Positions 49,634-60,600 of a DNA stretch of 64,000 bases are shown here, piece by piece. The position numbers and the translations under genes were made by a program. The notes beneath the pieces are model-generated. The model searched no databases and was not told the origin of the DNA. It saw nothing but the letters and a program-made list of their open reading frames with translations. Positions within the stretch are counted from its first letter, which is position 1. Every line of letters starts with the position of its first letter. Location: NCBI GenBank assembly GCA_964351995.1, contig CAYGQE010000017.1:1-64000 (forward strand), read 5' to 3'. Source of the DNA: SZUA-35 sp964351995. Its GTDB lineage: Bacteria > Actinomycetota > Acidimicrobiia > Acidimicrobiales > SZUA-35.

Positions 49634-50313
49634 GTCACCCTCCGGTCCTGCTCGTTCACGGATTCACCACCTCTGCCCAGCGCACCTGGCGCGAGCCTGG
49701 GTGGATCGATCTGCTCCAAGAAGCCGGTAGGACGGTGATCGCTCCTGACCTCCTCGGTCACGGTGATGCGCCGAAGCCTCACGACATCGAGGCGTACGCG
49801 AGCGTCGAGGCATTGATCGCTGGCGAGCTCCCCGATGAACCTGTTGATGCCGTTGGCTATTCGGCTGGAGCCCGCATTCTGCTGGCGCTGGCATCGGAGA
49901 AGCCCGAGCGCTTCAATCGGTTGGTCATCGCCGGCATGGGGGGTTCGCTGTTCCGCAAGCGGGAAGGCAACCCGATCGCCGACGCCCTCGAAGGTCGGGG
50001 TGACGAGGAGGACATGGTCGGCATGCACTTCAAGTCGTTGGCCGAAGGCGATGGCAACGACCCGAAGGCGTTGGCGGCCTTCATCCAACGAGAACAGCCG
50101 AGACTCGACCGCGAGCACATCGCCAAGATCACATGTCCGACTCTGGTGATCCTCGGCGACAAGGATTTTGCTGGTCCGGGCGACGTCCTCGCCGAAGCAT
50201 TGCCAGACGGCCATCTCATCGAGCTTCGCAATGTCGATCATTTCGGTCTGCCGAAATCTTTCGACTTCGTCGACAAGGGTCTCGACTTCCTCGGTGCCGC
50301 CCCCAGCCTCTGA
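49630..50313 (+). CDS. Alpha/beta-fold hydrolase
   Basis: This 227-residue hydrolase opens with PPVLLVHGFTTSAQRTW (oxyanion His-Gly, about 11). DAVGYSAGARILLALA carries the nucleophile serine (about 76), CPTLVILGDKDFAGPG the acid, and LRNVDHFGLPKSFDFVDKGL the catalytic histidine (about 205). The cap domain is short. No substrate is indicated. Start and end are clear, with a 4-nt overlap on the upstream small gene and a palindrome 12 nt after the stop. Confidence 0.88.
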   Translation: MSHPPVLLVHGFTTSAQRTWREPGWIDLLQEAGRTVIAPDLLGHGDAPKPHDIEAYASVEALIAGELPDEPVDAVGYSAGARILLALASEKPERFNRLVIAGMGGSLFRKREGNPIADALEGRGDEEDMVGMHFKSLAEGDGNDPKALAAFIQREQPRLDREHIAKITCPTLVILGDKDFAGPGDVLAEALPDGHLIELRNVDHFGLPKSFDFVDKGLDFLGAAPSL

Positions 50314-50324
50314 CCCAACCCACT

Positions 50325-50374
50325 CGTTCTGTCCCGGCGAATGCCCAAGAGCGAACCTTTGGCGGGACAGAACG
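50325..50374. terminator. Palindrome between convergent genes (CGTTCTG family, copy 3)
   Basis: The 12-bp perfect arms CGTTCTGTCCCG and CGGGACAGAACG surround a 26-nt loop. The arm ends CGTTCTG and CAGAACG are the same as in the palindromes at 25118 and 25700, while the inner bases differ. It fills the gap between the hydrolase and nitroreductase gene ends and could terminate both. Confidence 0.65.
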
Positions 50375-50378
50375 GGGT

Positions 50379-51080
50379 TCAGGTTGGTGGGCCGGCTTGG
50401 GTGAAGCGGGTGCCGGGAGGGTCAGCGGCCCACGTGGCCTCTCCCTCCCAGACGTCGTCGAAGACCAATTCCTTGACTGGCCGGCGGCGCACGGGTCCGT
50501 GGTTGCCTTGGGGCACGCCGATTGGAATGGTGGCGGCGATGGCGTGGGTGTCGGGTATGCCGGTCAGCGCTCGCAGCTCGTCTTCGACCATGGCATGCCA
50601 GCCGGTGAGTACCCCGCCGTAGCCGAGGCCCCTGGCCGCAAGTAGCAGGTTCTGACAGGCCGGAAAGATCGAGCCACCATCGCTGAGTCCGCCGTGGCGG
50701 ATCTTCACGCATCCGAGCACAACGACCGGCGTGGCCTCGAAGTGGTCGACGAAGTGCTGCATCGTGCGAGCCATGCGCGCCTTGGGTGTGTTCTCCTCGG
50801 CGTTGCGGTCGTAGCTGTCGGTGGAGCGCTTCTCGTTCCAGCCGCTGCGGAAGCTCTCGCCCAGGAGCCGCTTGGCCTCGATGGCCACTGGTCCATCACG
50901 AAGAACGAGGAAGCGGAAGGTCTGACGGTTCGACCCTGTCGGAGCGCGAGTCGCGGCGAACATCATCGCCGACAAATCGTCGTCGGTGACCTCGTCGTTG
51001 GTGTACCGACGAATCGCTCGCGTCGTTGCCAACCCTTCGAGAAGGCTGACGTCATCGAGATGTTCGCTGTTGGCCATCAT
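50379..51080 (-). CDS. Nitroreductase family protein
   Basis: This 233-residue FMN-dependent oxidoreductase starts in the motif ATTRAIRRYTNDEVTDDDLS. AATRAPTGSNRQTFRFLVLR is the FMN phosphate-binding region (the S-N-R-Q-x-W/F pattern), and ACQNLLLAARGLGYGGVLTG the second conserved block. TIPIGVPQGNHGPVRRRPVK ends the fold. The family reduces nitro compounds, quinones or flavins. The ATG at 51080 or 51077 is the start; the frame continues upstream into another gene. An F420-dependent role cannot be judged. Confidence 0.88.
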   Translation of the reverse strand: MMANSEHLDDVSLLEGLATTRAIRRYTNDEVTDDDLSAMMFAATRAPTGSNRQTFRFLVLRDGPVAIEAKRLLGESFRSGWNEKRSTDSYDRNAEENTPKARMARTMQHFVDHFEATPVVVLGCVKIRHGGLSDGGSIFPACQNLLLAARGLGYGGVLTGWHAMVEDELRALTGIPDTHAIAATIPIGVPQGNHGPVRRRPVKELVFDDVWEGEATWAADPPGTRFTQAGPPT

Positions 51081-51145
51081 TTGAGCTTGCCGCATCGCAG
51101 CCGGTGTTGTCCGATCCGCAGGCCAACTCGTCGATTCACTGGTGC

Positions 51146-51937
<792 letters not shown>

Positions 51938-51951
51938 GCGCGGAGGGTAGA

Positions 51952-52518
51952 TCAGGCAGGTGCGTTTGCGACAGCCATGGCGTGACGAACCAACGAGATC
52001 AGTGCGTCACGTACCGCCGCACGATGCCGAGCGTCGGTGACGACGATCGGGATGTGCGCAGGAATGTCGAGGGCTTCACGCACATCGTCTGGGTGGTGCC
52101 GGAGGACACCGTCGAATGCATTGATGGCGACGACGAACGGCACGCCGGTTTGTTCCATGTAGTCGATGGCTGGGAAGCAGTGATCGAGTCGACCAGTGTC
52201 GACCAACACCACGGCACCGATGGCGCCGCGGACCAGCTCGTCCCACATGAAGTGGAACCGATCCTGGCCAGGTGTGCCGAACAGGTACAGAACGAGCTCG
52301 GCACTCAGGCTGACACGGCCGAAGTCCATGGCAACCGTTGTGCTTTTCTTGCTCGTTGCCACGCCGACGTCGTCGACGCCTTCGCTGACCTTGGTCATTG
52401 CTGCTTCGGTTGTGAGTGGGTCGATGTCGGACACCGCCGACACGAATGTGGACTTGCCGACAGCAAAGCCACCAGCGACCACGATCTTCACGGGGATCTG
52501 ATTCTTCTTTTCGGTCAT
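51952..52518 (-). CDS. Conservon small GTPase (MglA/CvnD-like)
   Basis: This 188-residue Ras-like GTP-binding protein has its P-loop GGFAVGKST at 16-24, switch region FGTPGQDRFHFMWDELVRGA (GTPGQ at 81-85, replacing DxxGQ) and the base-recognition motif INAFDG (NAFD at 133-136, replacing NKxD). These variants are usual in CvnD-type GTPases. It is the fourth gene of a kinase, roadblock, DUF742, GTPase unit; conservons of this kind act at the membrane in actinobacterial signalling and development. It follows DUF742 by 7 nt. Confidence 0.92.
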   Translation of the reverse strand: MTEKKNQIPVKIVVAGGFAVGKSTFVSAVSDIDPLTTEAAMTKVSEGVDDVGVATSKKSTTVAMDFGRVSLSAELVLYLFGTPGQDRFHFMWDELVRGAIGAVVLVDTGRLDHCFPAIDYMEQTGVPFVVAINAFDGVLRHHPDDVREALDIPAHIPIVVTDARHRAAVRDALISLVRHAMAVANAPA

Positions 52519-52525
52519 GATTTCC

Positions 52526-52888
52526 TCAGAGGGCTTGCAGACCGTCGAGAACACGGTTCAGCAGGTCAAGGTCGGGGCGGTCGGGAGAGTGGGTGGCGGT
52601 TTCTTGGACGTGCAAGAGGTCTTCGGTGATGAGGTCACCGACGAGGACTCTTGCGACCTGCAGATGAATCTTGCAGTGTGCTGAGATCTCCGCGACCGAC
52701 TGAGGGTCTGCGCAGAGTTCGAGAATCGTTCGTCGTTCCATGCTGGCGCTGTTGATGGACGCCTGTCCCTTTGGGGTGAGGCGAATCTGCGCTTCGATGG
52801 CGAGTTCGACTGAAGATCGCGTCCTGCCTCCTGTCAGGAGGTAAGGACGCACCCGCAAGGGTGAGTCGGTGGTGTCGTGGTCGTTCAT
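52526..52888 (-). CDS. DUF742-family conservon protein (CvnC-like)
   Basis: This 120-residue protein reads RVRPYLLTGGRTRSSVELAI at the N terminus and SMERRTILELCADPQSVAEI then SAHCKIHLQVARVLVGDLIT, the DUF742 winged-helix-like signature. It ends LLNRVLDGLQAL. In conservons DUF742 is the third gene and may bind the roadblock protein or GTPase. The start overlaps the roadblock stop by 4 nt. The length is normal. Confidence 0.93.
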   Translation of the reverse strand: MNDHDTTDSPLRVRPYLLTGGRTRSSVELAIEAQIRLTPKGQASINSASMERRTILELCADPQSVAEISAHCKIHLQVARVLVGDLITEDLLHVQETATHSPDRPDLDLLNRVLDGLQAL

Positions 52889-53307
52889 GAAGTCAGAGCC
52901 GACTGGAGTTCGGCGCGAAGTTCAGGGGTCAGAACGGCGCCGGTCTTTTCGACCAACACAGCCATCTCGTAGGCAACGAGGCCGACATCGGCGCCAGCAG
53001 ACGCCATGGTGGCCAAGAGCGAACCATCGCTGATACCGGTCACGAAGAGGAACGCGTTTTCCATCTCGACGATCACTTCGGTCACCGCGCCGCCGCCAAA
53101 TCGACCGGCTGCGCCATAGGCGAGTCCGATCAAGCCGGAGGAGACCGCGGAGAAGCGATCGACTGAATCGCGGTCGAGACCGTTCGATGCCGCAATCGGC
53201 AGACCGTCAGAGGAAACCACCACGGCTTCAGTGACGCCGGGGACTCGCTCGACGAAGCTGTTGACCAGCCAGTTGACGTTGCTTGCCTGGGTGCTCATGG
53301 TGCTCAT
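52885..53307 (-). CDS. Roadblock/LC7-domain protein (MglB/CvnB-like)
   Basis: This 140-residue protein has the roadblock fold: NWLVNSFVERVPGVTEAVVV, SSDGLPIAASNGLDRDSVDR, TEVIVEMENAFLFVTGISDG and LATMASAGADVGLVAYEMAV. Members dimerise and act as GTPase-activating or scaffold proteins for the adjacent small GTPase. The ATG shares one base with the kinase stop codon (TGATG), and its own stop overlaps DUF742. The C-terminal helix is short (LTPELRAELQSALTS). Confidence 0.94.
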   Translation of the reverse strand: MSTMSTQASNVNWLVNSFVERVPGVTEAVVVSSDGLPIAASNGLDRDSVDRFSAVSSGLIGLAYGAAGRFGGGAVTEVIVEMENAFLFVTGISDGSLLATMASAGADVGLVAYEMAVLVEKTGAVLTPELRAELQSALTS

Positions 53308-55337
53308 CAGAAGTCTCCGTTGCTGTCGAAGGTGTTGCTGTCGGTGGGGGAATCGGGCATGGGGGGTGTTGCCATGTCTTCGAGCGGCTTGCCCTTGAGG
53401 CCGCTGCGGTAGCGAGACAGCATCGAACGAATCTCGTCCGGGCTACGGACGCTCGACGCCACACGACGCCCTTCGCTTTCGGGAGCGTGGTTCTTCGTGC
53501 GATCTCGCTTGACGAGGCCGGCGCTGGTGCGGTCTGACTCTGGAGTGAGGAGCGACTCCATTCCCGAGTCGAAGTTCGACCCGCTCGGGATGGCATCGGA
53601 CAACTTGGCTGGCGCCTCGGCGTTGAACACCGGGGCTTCCCAAGGAGTGTCAGGTTCGGTGGAAGAAGGCTTTTCGGTAGAACGAGCGAAGAAGTTCGCC
53701 GATGAGTCACCCGAGAAGTTGGTCGACGCCGCGGCCTGGGGTGGCGTGTCGAAGTTCGACGGCGCAACACCGAGCAGTTTGGCCAGCGCTTCCGATGCTG
53801 GGGTTTCGTTTGAGCTCAGATGCGCACCATCGTTCAGCGTCGGCTCTGGCATGGGCGCCGTCGGTGGCGCTAAGCCAGCGGGTGGGGCCGGCGCGAGGTA
53901 GTCCGGAAGACCCATTTCGGCTGCGGGCGCCGCCGGTGCCGGGATCTCCTGGATGGGGGCGGTGTCTCCGAATGCCGGGGCGATGGGGTCGATCGGTGCG
54001 ATCGAATCAGTCGACGGGAAGTCCGGGGTCGACGATGGCCCACCGCCGAAGGCGTTTGCGTCCCGTGCCGGCATTGCCGGTGGGGTCCAGCCTCCGCCGT
54101 CATCATCGAGCGAGAAGGCAGCCGCAGCCATACCGGGCTGCTCGGCGGGAGGCATCGGTGGCGCATCCGCAACTGGGGCAGCTGGAGGAGTCGGAGGCGT
54201 GTCGATGGCTCCGTTGGCTGCGCCGCTGCTGACTGGCAAGTTGCTGTCGGCGAGCACGCTGGCCGGAATGTCGGCGATCGCAGTGATGCCACCATTGGGG
54301 GTGTGAGTGAGTTCGATCTGCACGCCGAGCCGCGCCCCCAGCCGACCGATCACGATGAAGCCCAGCGAGCGGGTCAGGCCCAATCCGAGTTCTGGCGGAT
54401 TCTGGAGCACCTCGTTGGCGCTGGCCAGCTGATCGGTGGTCATGCCGATGCCGTGGTCGACACACGAAATGAGATAGGAGCCATCAGGGTGGCGGACACC
54501 GGTGACTTCCACCGGGCTTTCTGGCGGTGAGAACTGCGTTGCGTTCTCGAGGAGTTCGGAGAACAGGTGCGCCAAGTCAACAGCCGACTGGGCGCCGATC
54601 CGAGCGTCTTCGACGTTGACCAGTTTGACGTGGCGGTAGTCCTCGATCTCGCTCATGGCGACGCGGAGAGCATCGGAGACCTCGACCGGTCCCCCACGAC
54701 GGCGAGCGGGCTCTGCGCCGGCAACAACGAGAAGGCTCTCGGCGTTGCGACGCATGCGTGTGGCGAGATGGTCGAGGTTGAAGAGCTCTTGGAGCTGATC
54801 TGGATCTTCCTCTTCGTGCTCGAGGCGGTCGATCACTTCGATCTGACGATCAAGCAAGCTCTGGTTGCGCCGGGCAAGGTTGACCACGAGTTCGCTGAGG
54901 CCTTGGCGCACCATCGTGCGCTGCTCTTCAGCGAGACCGGCGATGCCGACCTGGACTGCGTTCAACGAGTCCACCAGTTCGGCGACCTCGTCGTTGCTGC
55001 CGGCCACGAGTGGCTCGAAGCTCGGGGTCGGACGACCGGGGTGACGCAGAGTGTCGAGCAGCGCGGGCAAGCGGACATCGGCCAGCTCACGTGCAGACGC
55101 TGACACACTGTCGATCGGGTCAGAGATGGTTCGGCCGATGACGACAACGGCAAGTGCGCTCAGCAGGAATGCTGCCAGCGCAACGACGCCAAGCGTGCGA
55201 ACATCACTGCTCAGCTCTTCAGGAGACGTACCTCCGTTGCTGAGGAGGACGGCGTACGCCGCCACCACTGCCAGAACGAACAGTGGCGGTGTGACGATGG
55301 CGACCAGTTTGGTGCGAAGTTTGAGATTCTGGAACAT
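53307..55337 (-). CDS. Conservon sensor histidine kinase (CvnA-like)
   Basis: This 676-residue membrane kinase has two membrane helices (about 11-32 and 46-67) with an extracellular loop of only about 13 residues, so ligand sensing is probably not extracellular. A HAMP-like region follows. The probable phospho-His is in LFNLDHLATRMRRNAE (His190). The ATPase N-box is SELLENATQF (264-268), with VDHGIGM (about 294-298) and GLGLTRSLGFIVIGRLG after it. The last 300 residues are Pro/Ala/Ser-rich, probably disordered. I chose the ATG at 55337; the upstream 142 residues are Arg-rich nonsense over the divergent gene. Confidence 0.9.
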   Translation of the reverse strand: MFQNLKLRTKLVAIVTPPLFVLAVVAAYAVLLSNGGTSPEELSSDVRTLGVVALAAFLLSALAVVVIGRTISDPIDSVSASARELADVRLPALLDTLRHPGRPTPSFEPLVAGSNDEVAELVDSLNAVQVGIAGLAEEQRTMVRQGLSELVVNLARRNQSLLDRQIEVIDRLEHEEEDPDQLQELFNLDHLATRMRRNAESLLVVAGAEPARRRGGPVEVSDALRVAMSEIEDYRHVKLVNVEDARIGAQSAVDLAHLFSELLENATQFSPPESPVEVTGVRHPDGSYLISCVDHGIGMTTDQLASANEVLQNPPELGLGLTRSLGFIVIGRLGARLGVQIELTHTPNGGITAIADIPASVLADSNLPVSSGAANGAIDTPPTPPAAPVADAPPMPPAEQPGMAAAAFSLDDDGGGWTPPAMPARDANAFGGGPSSTPDFPSTDSIAPIDPIAPAFGDTAPIQEIPAPAAPAAEMGLPDYLAPAPPAGLAPPTAPMPEPTLNDGAHLSSNETPASEALAKLLGVAPSNFDTPPQAAASTNFSGDSSANFFARSTEKPSSTEPDTPWEAPVFNAEAPAKLSDAIPSGSNFDSGMESLLTPESDRTSAGLVKRDRTKNHAPESEGRRVASSVRSPDEIRSMLSRYRSGLKGKPLEDMATPPMPDSPTDSNTFDSNGDF

Positions 55338-55411
55338 AACCCTCTCGCAAGGTATGGGTGGACCAACTTCACATCGGCCGCTCTCGTTCGACCTTGAGGT
55401 ACGGTGCCGAG

Positions 55412-56113
55412 ATGGCTGAAGATCTCTTCTCCGGGACGCTGGCAGATCTGCCGCTCGACGCTGTCCTCGGTTCGCTCGCTCAACACTCCCGAACAGGGGT
55501 TTTGCGGGTGGCGGTGACCGATCCTGCCAGTTCGATCTGGCTCGATGATGGCAGGATCTACTTCGTCGAAAAGCCGGGCGGTCACGAGCCGGTTGCGGTG
55601 TTGTTCGGTGGCGGTGTCGGCTCGATCGAGGAGATCGAAGGCCTCCTCGCCCGCGGCGATGCGGTCGCAGGCTTGGCTGCTGGCGGTGTCGGCGAAGACT
55701 CAGCGCTGGCCCGTCTGCTTCATGAGCACAATTTGAATCTCCTGTTCGAGCTGCTTGTGCCATCGAAGGCGGCTTTCACCTTCGAACCCGATCTCGTTCA
55801 CGCTGTCGGGGGTCATTTCTCCGAAGACACGATCGGACTCGTTGATCAAGCGAAGCGTCGCTTGCAGATCTGGGCCGAGATTGCCTCGAGCATCCCCAAC
55901 ACCGCCGCGATCTTCACGCTGGTGACCCAGCTGCCAGATCAGGCTGACGAGCGCGTGGTCACCTCAGATGAATGGCGCTACCTGTCGCTGCTCGACGGTC
56001 ACCGCACCGTGGCTGACGTGATTGCAATGACACAGATGAGCGCTTTCCGCGTGGTCTCGGCGCTGTACCGCATGCTGCTCGAAGGCCTCATCGAAGAGTC
56101 CATTCAAGCTTGA
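55412..56113 (+). CDS. DUF4388-domain protein
   Basis: This 233-residue protein begins FSGTLADLPLDAVLGSLAQH, continues RTGVLRVAVTDPASSIWLDD and GRIYFVEKPGG. This is the DUF4388 (PATAN-like) pattern, linked to two-component and gliding/GTPase signalling. The C-terminal half (EWRYLSLLDGHRTVADVIAM, then FRVVSALYRMLLEGLIEESI) is a winged-helix-like tail. It is divergent from the conservon kinase, with a 74-bp gap, so a functional link is likely. I chose the ATG at 55412 because it begins the DUF4388 domain. Confidence 0.82.
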   Translation: MAEDLFSGTLADLPLDAVLGSLAQHSRTGVLRVAVTDPASSIWLDDGRIYFVEKPGGHEPVAVLFGGGVGSIEEIEGLLARGDAVAGLAAGGVGEDSALARLLHEHNLNLLFELLVPSKAAFTFEPDLVHAVGGHFSEDTIGLVDQAKRRLQIWAEIASSIPNTAAIFTLVTQLPDQADERVVTSDEWRYLSLLDGHRTVADVIAMTQMSAFRVVSALYRMLLEGLIEESIQA

Positions 56114-56127
56114 CAGCGGTCGTTTGT

Positions 56128-57606
56128 TCAGACCAAGGGCCGGTCGGTGGGCTTGACCGGTGAGGGCAACAGCGTGTGGCCCATGAGTGCCTCGTCGACC
56201 GATGCGGCGCACGAACGGCCCTCGGCAATGGCCCACACGATGAGGCTCTGGCCTCGGCCCATGTCGCCACAGGCGAACACGTTGTCTTCTGAGGTCTTCC
56301 AGCTGCTGTTGCGAACCACGTTGCTGCGCTGGTCTGTTTCGAGTCCGAGCTGATCGATCAGTGTCCCCGGCTCTGGACCGAGGAAGCCCATTGCGAGGAG
56401 CACCAAGTCGGCGTCGAACTCGAAATCTGAGCCCTCGACCGGGACGAAGCCCGGACCGTTGTCGGTCATGCCGAACTCGACTTCGTTGCCGCGCAGCTTC
56501 GTGACCTTGCCGTTTTCGCCAACGAACTCGGTGGTGCTCACCGCATACACGCGATCACCGCCCTCTTCATGGGCAGAGGTGACCTTGTACTGCAGAGGGA
56601 ACGTTGGCCACGGCGTGCGGTCAGAGCGCTCGTCTGGTGGGCGAGGCATGATCTCGAATTGCTTGATCGATGCCGCTCCTTGACGGTGCGAGGTGCCCAA
56701 GCAATCGGCGCCAGTGTCGCCGCCACCGATGATGATGACATGCTTGCCCTCGGCACTGATCGGCGCCTGTTCCATGTCGCCCTCGACGACCTTGTTGGCC
56801 AACGGAAGGAACTCCATGGCCTGGTAGACGCCCTCGAGTTCACGACCGGGAATCGGCAGATCGCGCCAGTTGGTGGCACCGCCGGCCAGCACGATGGCAT
56901 CGAACTCTGAGCGAAGCTCATCAACAGCAATGCTGGTGGGATCGTCGCTCGGGCCGCCGACGTAGGCACTGGTGCGGAACTCGGTGCCCTCGGCGGTCAT
57001 CTGATCGAGACGACGATCCAGAATCGCCTTCTCCATCTTGAACTCAGGGATGCCGTAGCGAAGCAAGCCACCAATGCGATCGGCCCGTTCGAACACGACC
57101 ACAGTGTGTCCAGCGCGAGTGAGCTGTTGCGCAACGGCGAGGCCTGCAGGGCCCGAGCCAATGACGGCAACGCTTTTGCCGGTCAGCTTGGACGGAGGGA
57201 TCGGAACGACCCAACCCTCTTCCCAGGCCTTGTCGATGATGGCGACTTCGATGTTCTTGATGGCCACGGGTTCGGTGTTGATGCCGGCGACGCAGGCGCC
57301 TTCACAAGGTGCGGGGCACAGTCGGCCGGTGAACTCTGGGAAGTTGTTGGTGGCGTGGAGCCGCTCGATGGCGTCGCGCCATTGCTCGCGGTAGACGAGA
57401 TCATTCCAGTCGGGAATGAGGTTGCCGAGCGGGCAGCCGTTGTTGCAGAACGGAATGCCACAGTCCATGCAGCGGGCAGCTTGGTCGACGAGATCTTCCT
57501 CGGGGAAGGGCTCGTACACTTCCTTCCAGTCCCGCAGACGAACAGGAACGGGCCGCCGGACGAAGTCCTTGCGGTCGTGGATCAAGAATCCTTTGGGATC
57601 ACCCAT
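56128..57606 (-). CDS. gltD: Glutamate synthase, small (beta) subunit
   Basis: This 492-residue flavin/Fe-S subunit passes NAD(P)H electrons to the large subunit for conversion of glutamine and 2-oxoglutarate to two glutamates. The N-terminal low-potential [4Fe-4S] cysteines are in CMDCGIPFCNNGCPLGNLIP and LCPAPCEGACV. FAD motif GKSVAVIGSGPAGLAVAQQL lies near 143-163 and the NAD(P) motif VIIIGGGDTGADCLG near 290-305. VFACGDMGRGQSLIVWAIAE is the C-terminal FAD motif. It shares one base with the gltB stop (TAATG). The length is normal. Confidence 0.96.
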   Translation of the reverse strand: MGDPKGFLIHDRKDFVRRPVPVRLRDWKEVYEPFPEEDLVDQAARCMDCGIPFCNNGCPLGNLIPDWNDLVYREQWRDAIERLHATNNFPEFTGRLCPAPCEGACVAGINTEPVAIKNIEVAIIDKAWEEGWVVPIPPSKLTGKSVAVIGSGPAGLAVAQQLTRAGHTVVVFERADRIGGLLRYGIPEFKMEKAILDRRLDQMTAEGTEFRTSAYVGGPSDDPTSIAVDELRSEFDAIVLAGGATNWRDLPIPGRELEGVYQAMEFLPLANKVVEGDMEQAPISAEGKHVIIIGGGDTGADCLGTSHRQGAASIKQFEIMPRPPDERSDRTPWPTFPLQYKVTSAHEEGGDRVYAVSTTEFVGENGKVTKLRGNEVEFGMTDNGPGFVPVEGSDFEFDADLVLLAMGFLGPEPGTLIDQLGLETDQRSNVVRNSSWKTSEDNVFACGDMGRGQSLIVWAIAEGRSCAASVDEALMGHTLLPSPVKPTDRPLV

Positions 57607-60600
57607 TAGTTCGTTGCCTCCATGATGGCTGCGATTGGGTCGGTGCCGTCTCGGAGCGCTTGTTCTTGGGCCAACAGGACCCGCTTGTATTCACGAGGCA
57701 TGACTTTGACGACGCGCTCGGCTTCGTCTTCCCATGCTTCGATGAGAGTTTTCGCCACCGTCGAACCAGTGAGTTCTCGGTGTTCGGTCAGATAGCCGAG
57801 GACCTCGACTTTGTCAGCGACACTCAGGCGCTCGAGTTCGACCATCTCGCGGTTGACCCGGCTGGCAAAGCGGCCATCGGTGTCGTAGACGTACGCAATA
57901 CCGCCGGACATGCCGGCCGCAAAATTCCGACCGGTGGTGCCGAGGATGACCGCACGACCACCGGTCATGTACTCACAGCCGTGATCGCCCACGCCTTCGA
58001 CAACGGCGACAGCGCCAGAGTTGCGGACGCAGAAGCGCTCGCCGACTCGGCCTCGGAAGAACGCAGACCCGCCCGTTGCTCCGTAGAGCAACACGTTGCC
58101 GGCAATGATGTTCTCTTCAGCAACGAAGGTGCTGGCCTTGTGCGGGAAGACGGCGATGCGGCCACCACTGAGGCCCTTGCCCACGTAGTCGTTGGCATCT
58201 CCCTCGAGGCGAAGGCTGATGCCCTTGGGAACGAACGCCCCAAAGGAGTTGCCGGCTGAACCGGTGAAGGACAGATCGATCGTGTTGTCGGGAAGGCCCG
58301 CTCCGCCGTATGCCTTCGTGACCTCGTGGCCGAGCATGGTGCCAACCGTGCGGTTGACGTTTCGAATGTCGTAGTGCTTGCCGAACGGTGTGCCGTTGGC
58401 GATGGCCTCAGAGCAGTCAGCGATGAGCGTTTGATCGAGGGCGACGTCGAGGCCGTGGTCCTGGACCTGGATCGCTCGCCGTGAGGCGTCAGCAGCAATG
58501 TCTGGCACGTGGAGGATTGGGCTCAGGTCGAGGCCGGATGCTTTCCAATGATCGATCGCCGGACGAGTGTCGAGGCACTCCGCCATGCCGATGGCCTCGT
58601 CGAGGGTGCGGAAGCCGAGTTGTGCGAGATATTCGCGAACCTCTTCGGCGATGTATTCGAAGAACGTCTCGACGAACTCCGGCTGGCCAGAGAAACGGGC
58701 TCGCAACTCGGGGTTCTGGGTGGCCACGCCAACCGGGCAGGTGTCGAGGTGGCAGACCCGCATCATCACACAGCCCGAGACGACCAGCGGCGCCGTGGCG
58801 AATCCGAACTCTTCACCGCCGAGTAACGCCGCAACGATGACATCGCGGCCGGTCTTGATCTGGCCATCGACCTGCACGACGATGCGGTCGCGCAGATCGT
58901 TGAGCAGAAGTGTCTGCTGAGTTTCGGCAAGGCCGAGTTCCCACGGGCCGCCCGCGTGCTTCAGCGAGGTGAGCGGAGAGGCACCAGTTCCGCCGTCATT
59001 GCCGGAGATCAGCACGACATCAGACTTGGCCTTTGACACGCCGGCAGCAACCGTACCGACGCCGACCTCGGCCACGAGCTTCACGTGGATGCGGGCCGAC
59101 GGGTTGGCGTTCTTGAGGTCGTGGATCAGCTGAGCCAAGTCCTCGATCGAGTAGATGTCGTGGTGTGGCGGAGGCGAGATCAGACCAACACCTGGTGTTG
59201 AATACCGAACCTCGGCGATCCAGGGCCAGACCTTCTTGCCCGGCAGCTGACCGCCCTCGCCTGGCTTGGCGCCCTGCGCCATCTTGATCTGGATGTCGTC
59301 GGCGTTGGTGAGGTACTCAGAGGTGACACCGAAGCGGCCGGAAGCGACCTGCTTGATGGAGGAACGCTTGGAGTCGCCGTTCTCCATCGTGACGAATCGC
59401 TCGGGGCTCTCGCCGCCTTCGCCGGTGTTGGACTTGCCGCCGAGACGGTTCATCGCAATGGCGAGGGTCTCGTGGGCTTCTGCGGAGATCGAGCCGTAGC
59501 TCATGGCACCGGTGGCGAAACGCTTGACGATCTCGCTGATCGGTTCGACTTCTTCGATCGGAACCGGCGCTCCGGCAGGCACGAGCTCAAAGAGCCCGCG
59601 CAGCGTGGCGAGTTGTTCGGCCTGGGTGTCGACGAGCGCGGTGTACTCCTTGAAGACCTCGTACTGCTTCGATCGTGTGGCGTGCTGCAGTTTGAAGACG
59701 GTCTCGGGGTTGAAGAGGTGGTACTCGCCCTCGCGCCGCCACTGGTATTCGCCACCGAGCTCGAGCTCGCGGTGAGCGTTGGACTCGGGGCGGTCGGGGA
59801 AGGCCCGACGATGGCGGTGGAGGCACTCTTCGGCGATTTCATCGAGGCCGATACCACCGAGCTTCGAGGTGGTGCCGGTGAAATACTCGTCGACCAGATC
59901 GTGGCCGAGGCCCAGCGCTTCGAAGATCTGAGCGCCGGTGTAGGACGCAACCGTGCTGATGCCCATCTTGGACATGACCTTCACCACGCCCTTGGAAGCC
60001 GCCCGCAGGTAGTTGTGGGCGGCGACGGCCGGGTCAACCGATGATTGATCCCACGCAATGCGGTCTTCGATTGCTTCGAAGGTGAGGGATGGACAGACAG
60101 CTCCGGCCCCGTACCCGAGCAGAAGGGCGAAGTGGTGAACTTCGCGAGCGTCGGCGGCATCGATGACCAAGCCGGCTTGGGTGCGTGTCTTGTCTCGAAC
60201 CAGGTGCTGGTGGACCGCTCCGGTGAGCAACAGCGACGGGATCGGCGCAAGATCTGCCGTGGCATCACGGTTGGACAACACGATCAGCGATGCACCGCCG
60301 GCGATCGCTCGACTCGCCTCGTGGCGAACGTCTTCGAGGGCCCGCCGAAGCCCGACGCCTCCCTCGTTGATGTTGAAGCGACCACGAATGACATGGCACT
60401 TCAGGTGAGGGAAGTTGCCTTCAGCGTTCGCATGGATGATCTGCGTGAGCTCATCACGGGTGATGACGGGGTAAGGAAGGCGGATCTGACGAGTCGATTC
60501 CGGACCGGGATCGAGCAGGTTGTGCTCGGGACCAATGGAGCTGGCGCCCGACGTGACGAGTTCTTCACGGATGGCATCGAGCGGTGGGTTGGTGACCTGA

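Noticed and set aside
53307..55763. 818-residue reading of the conservon kinase
   Set aside because: The first 142 residues are Arg-rich and lie across the opposite-strand DUF4388 gene; the membrane helices begin right after the ATG at 55337.
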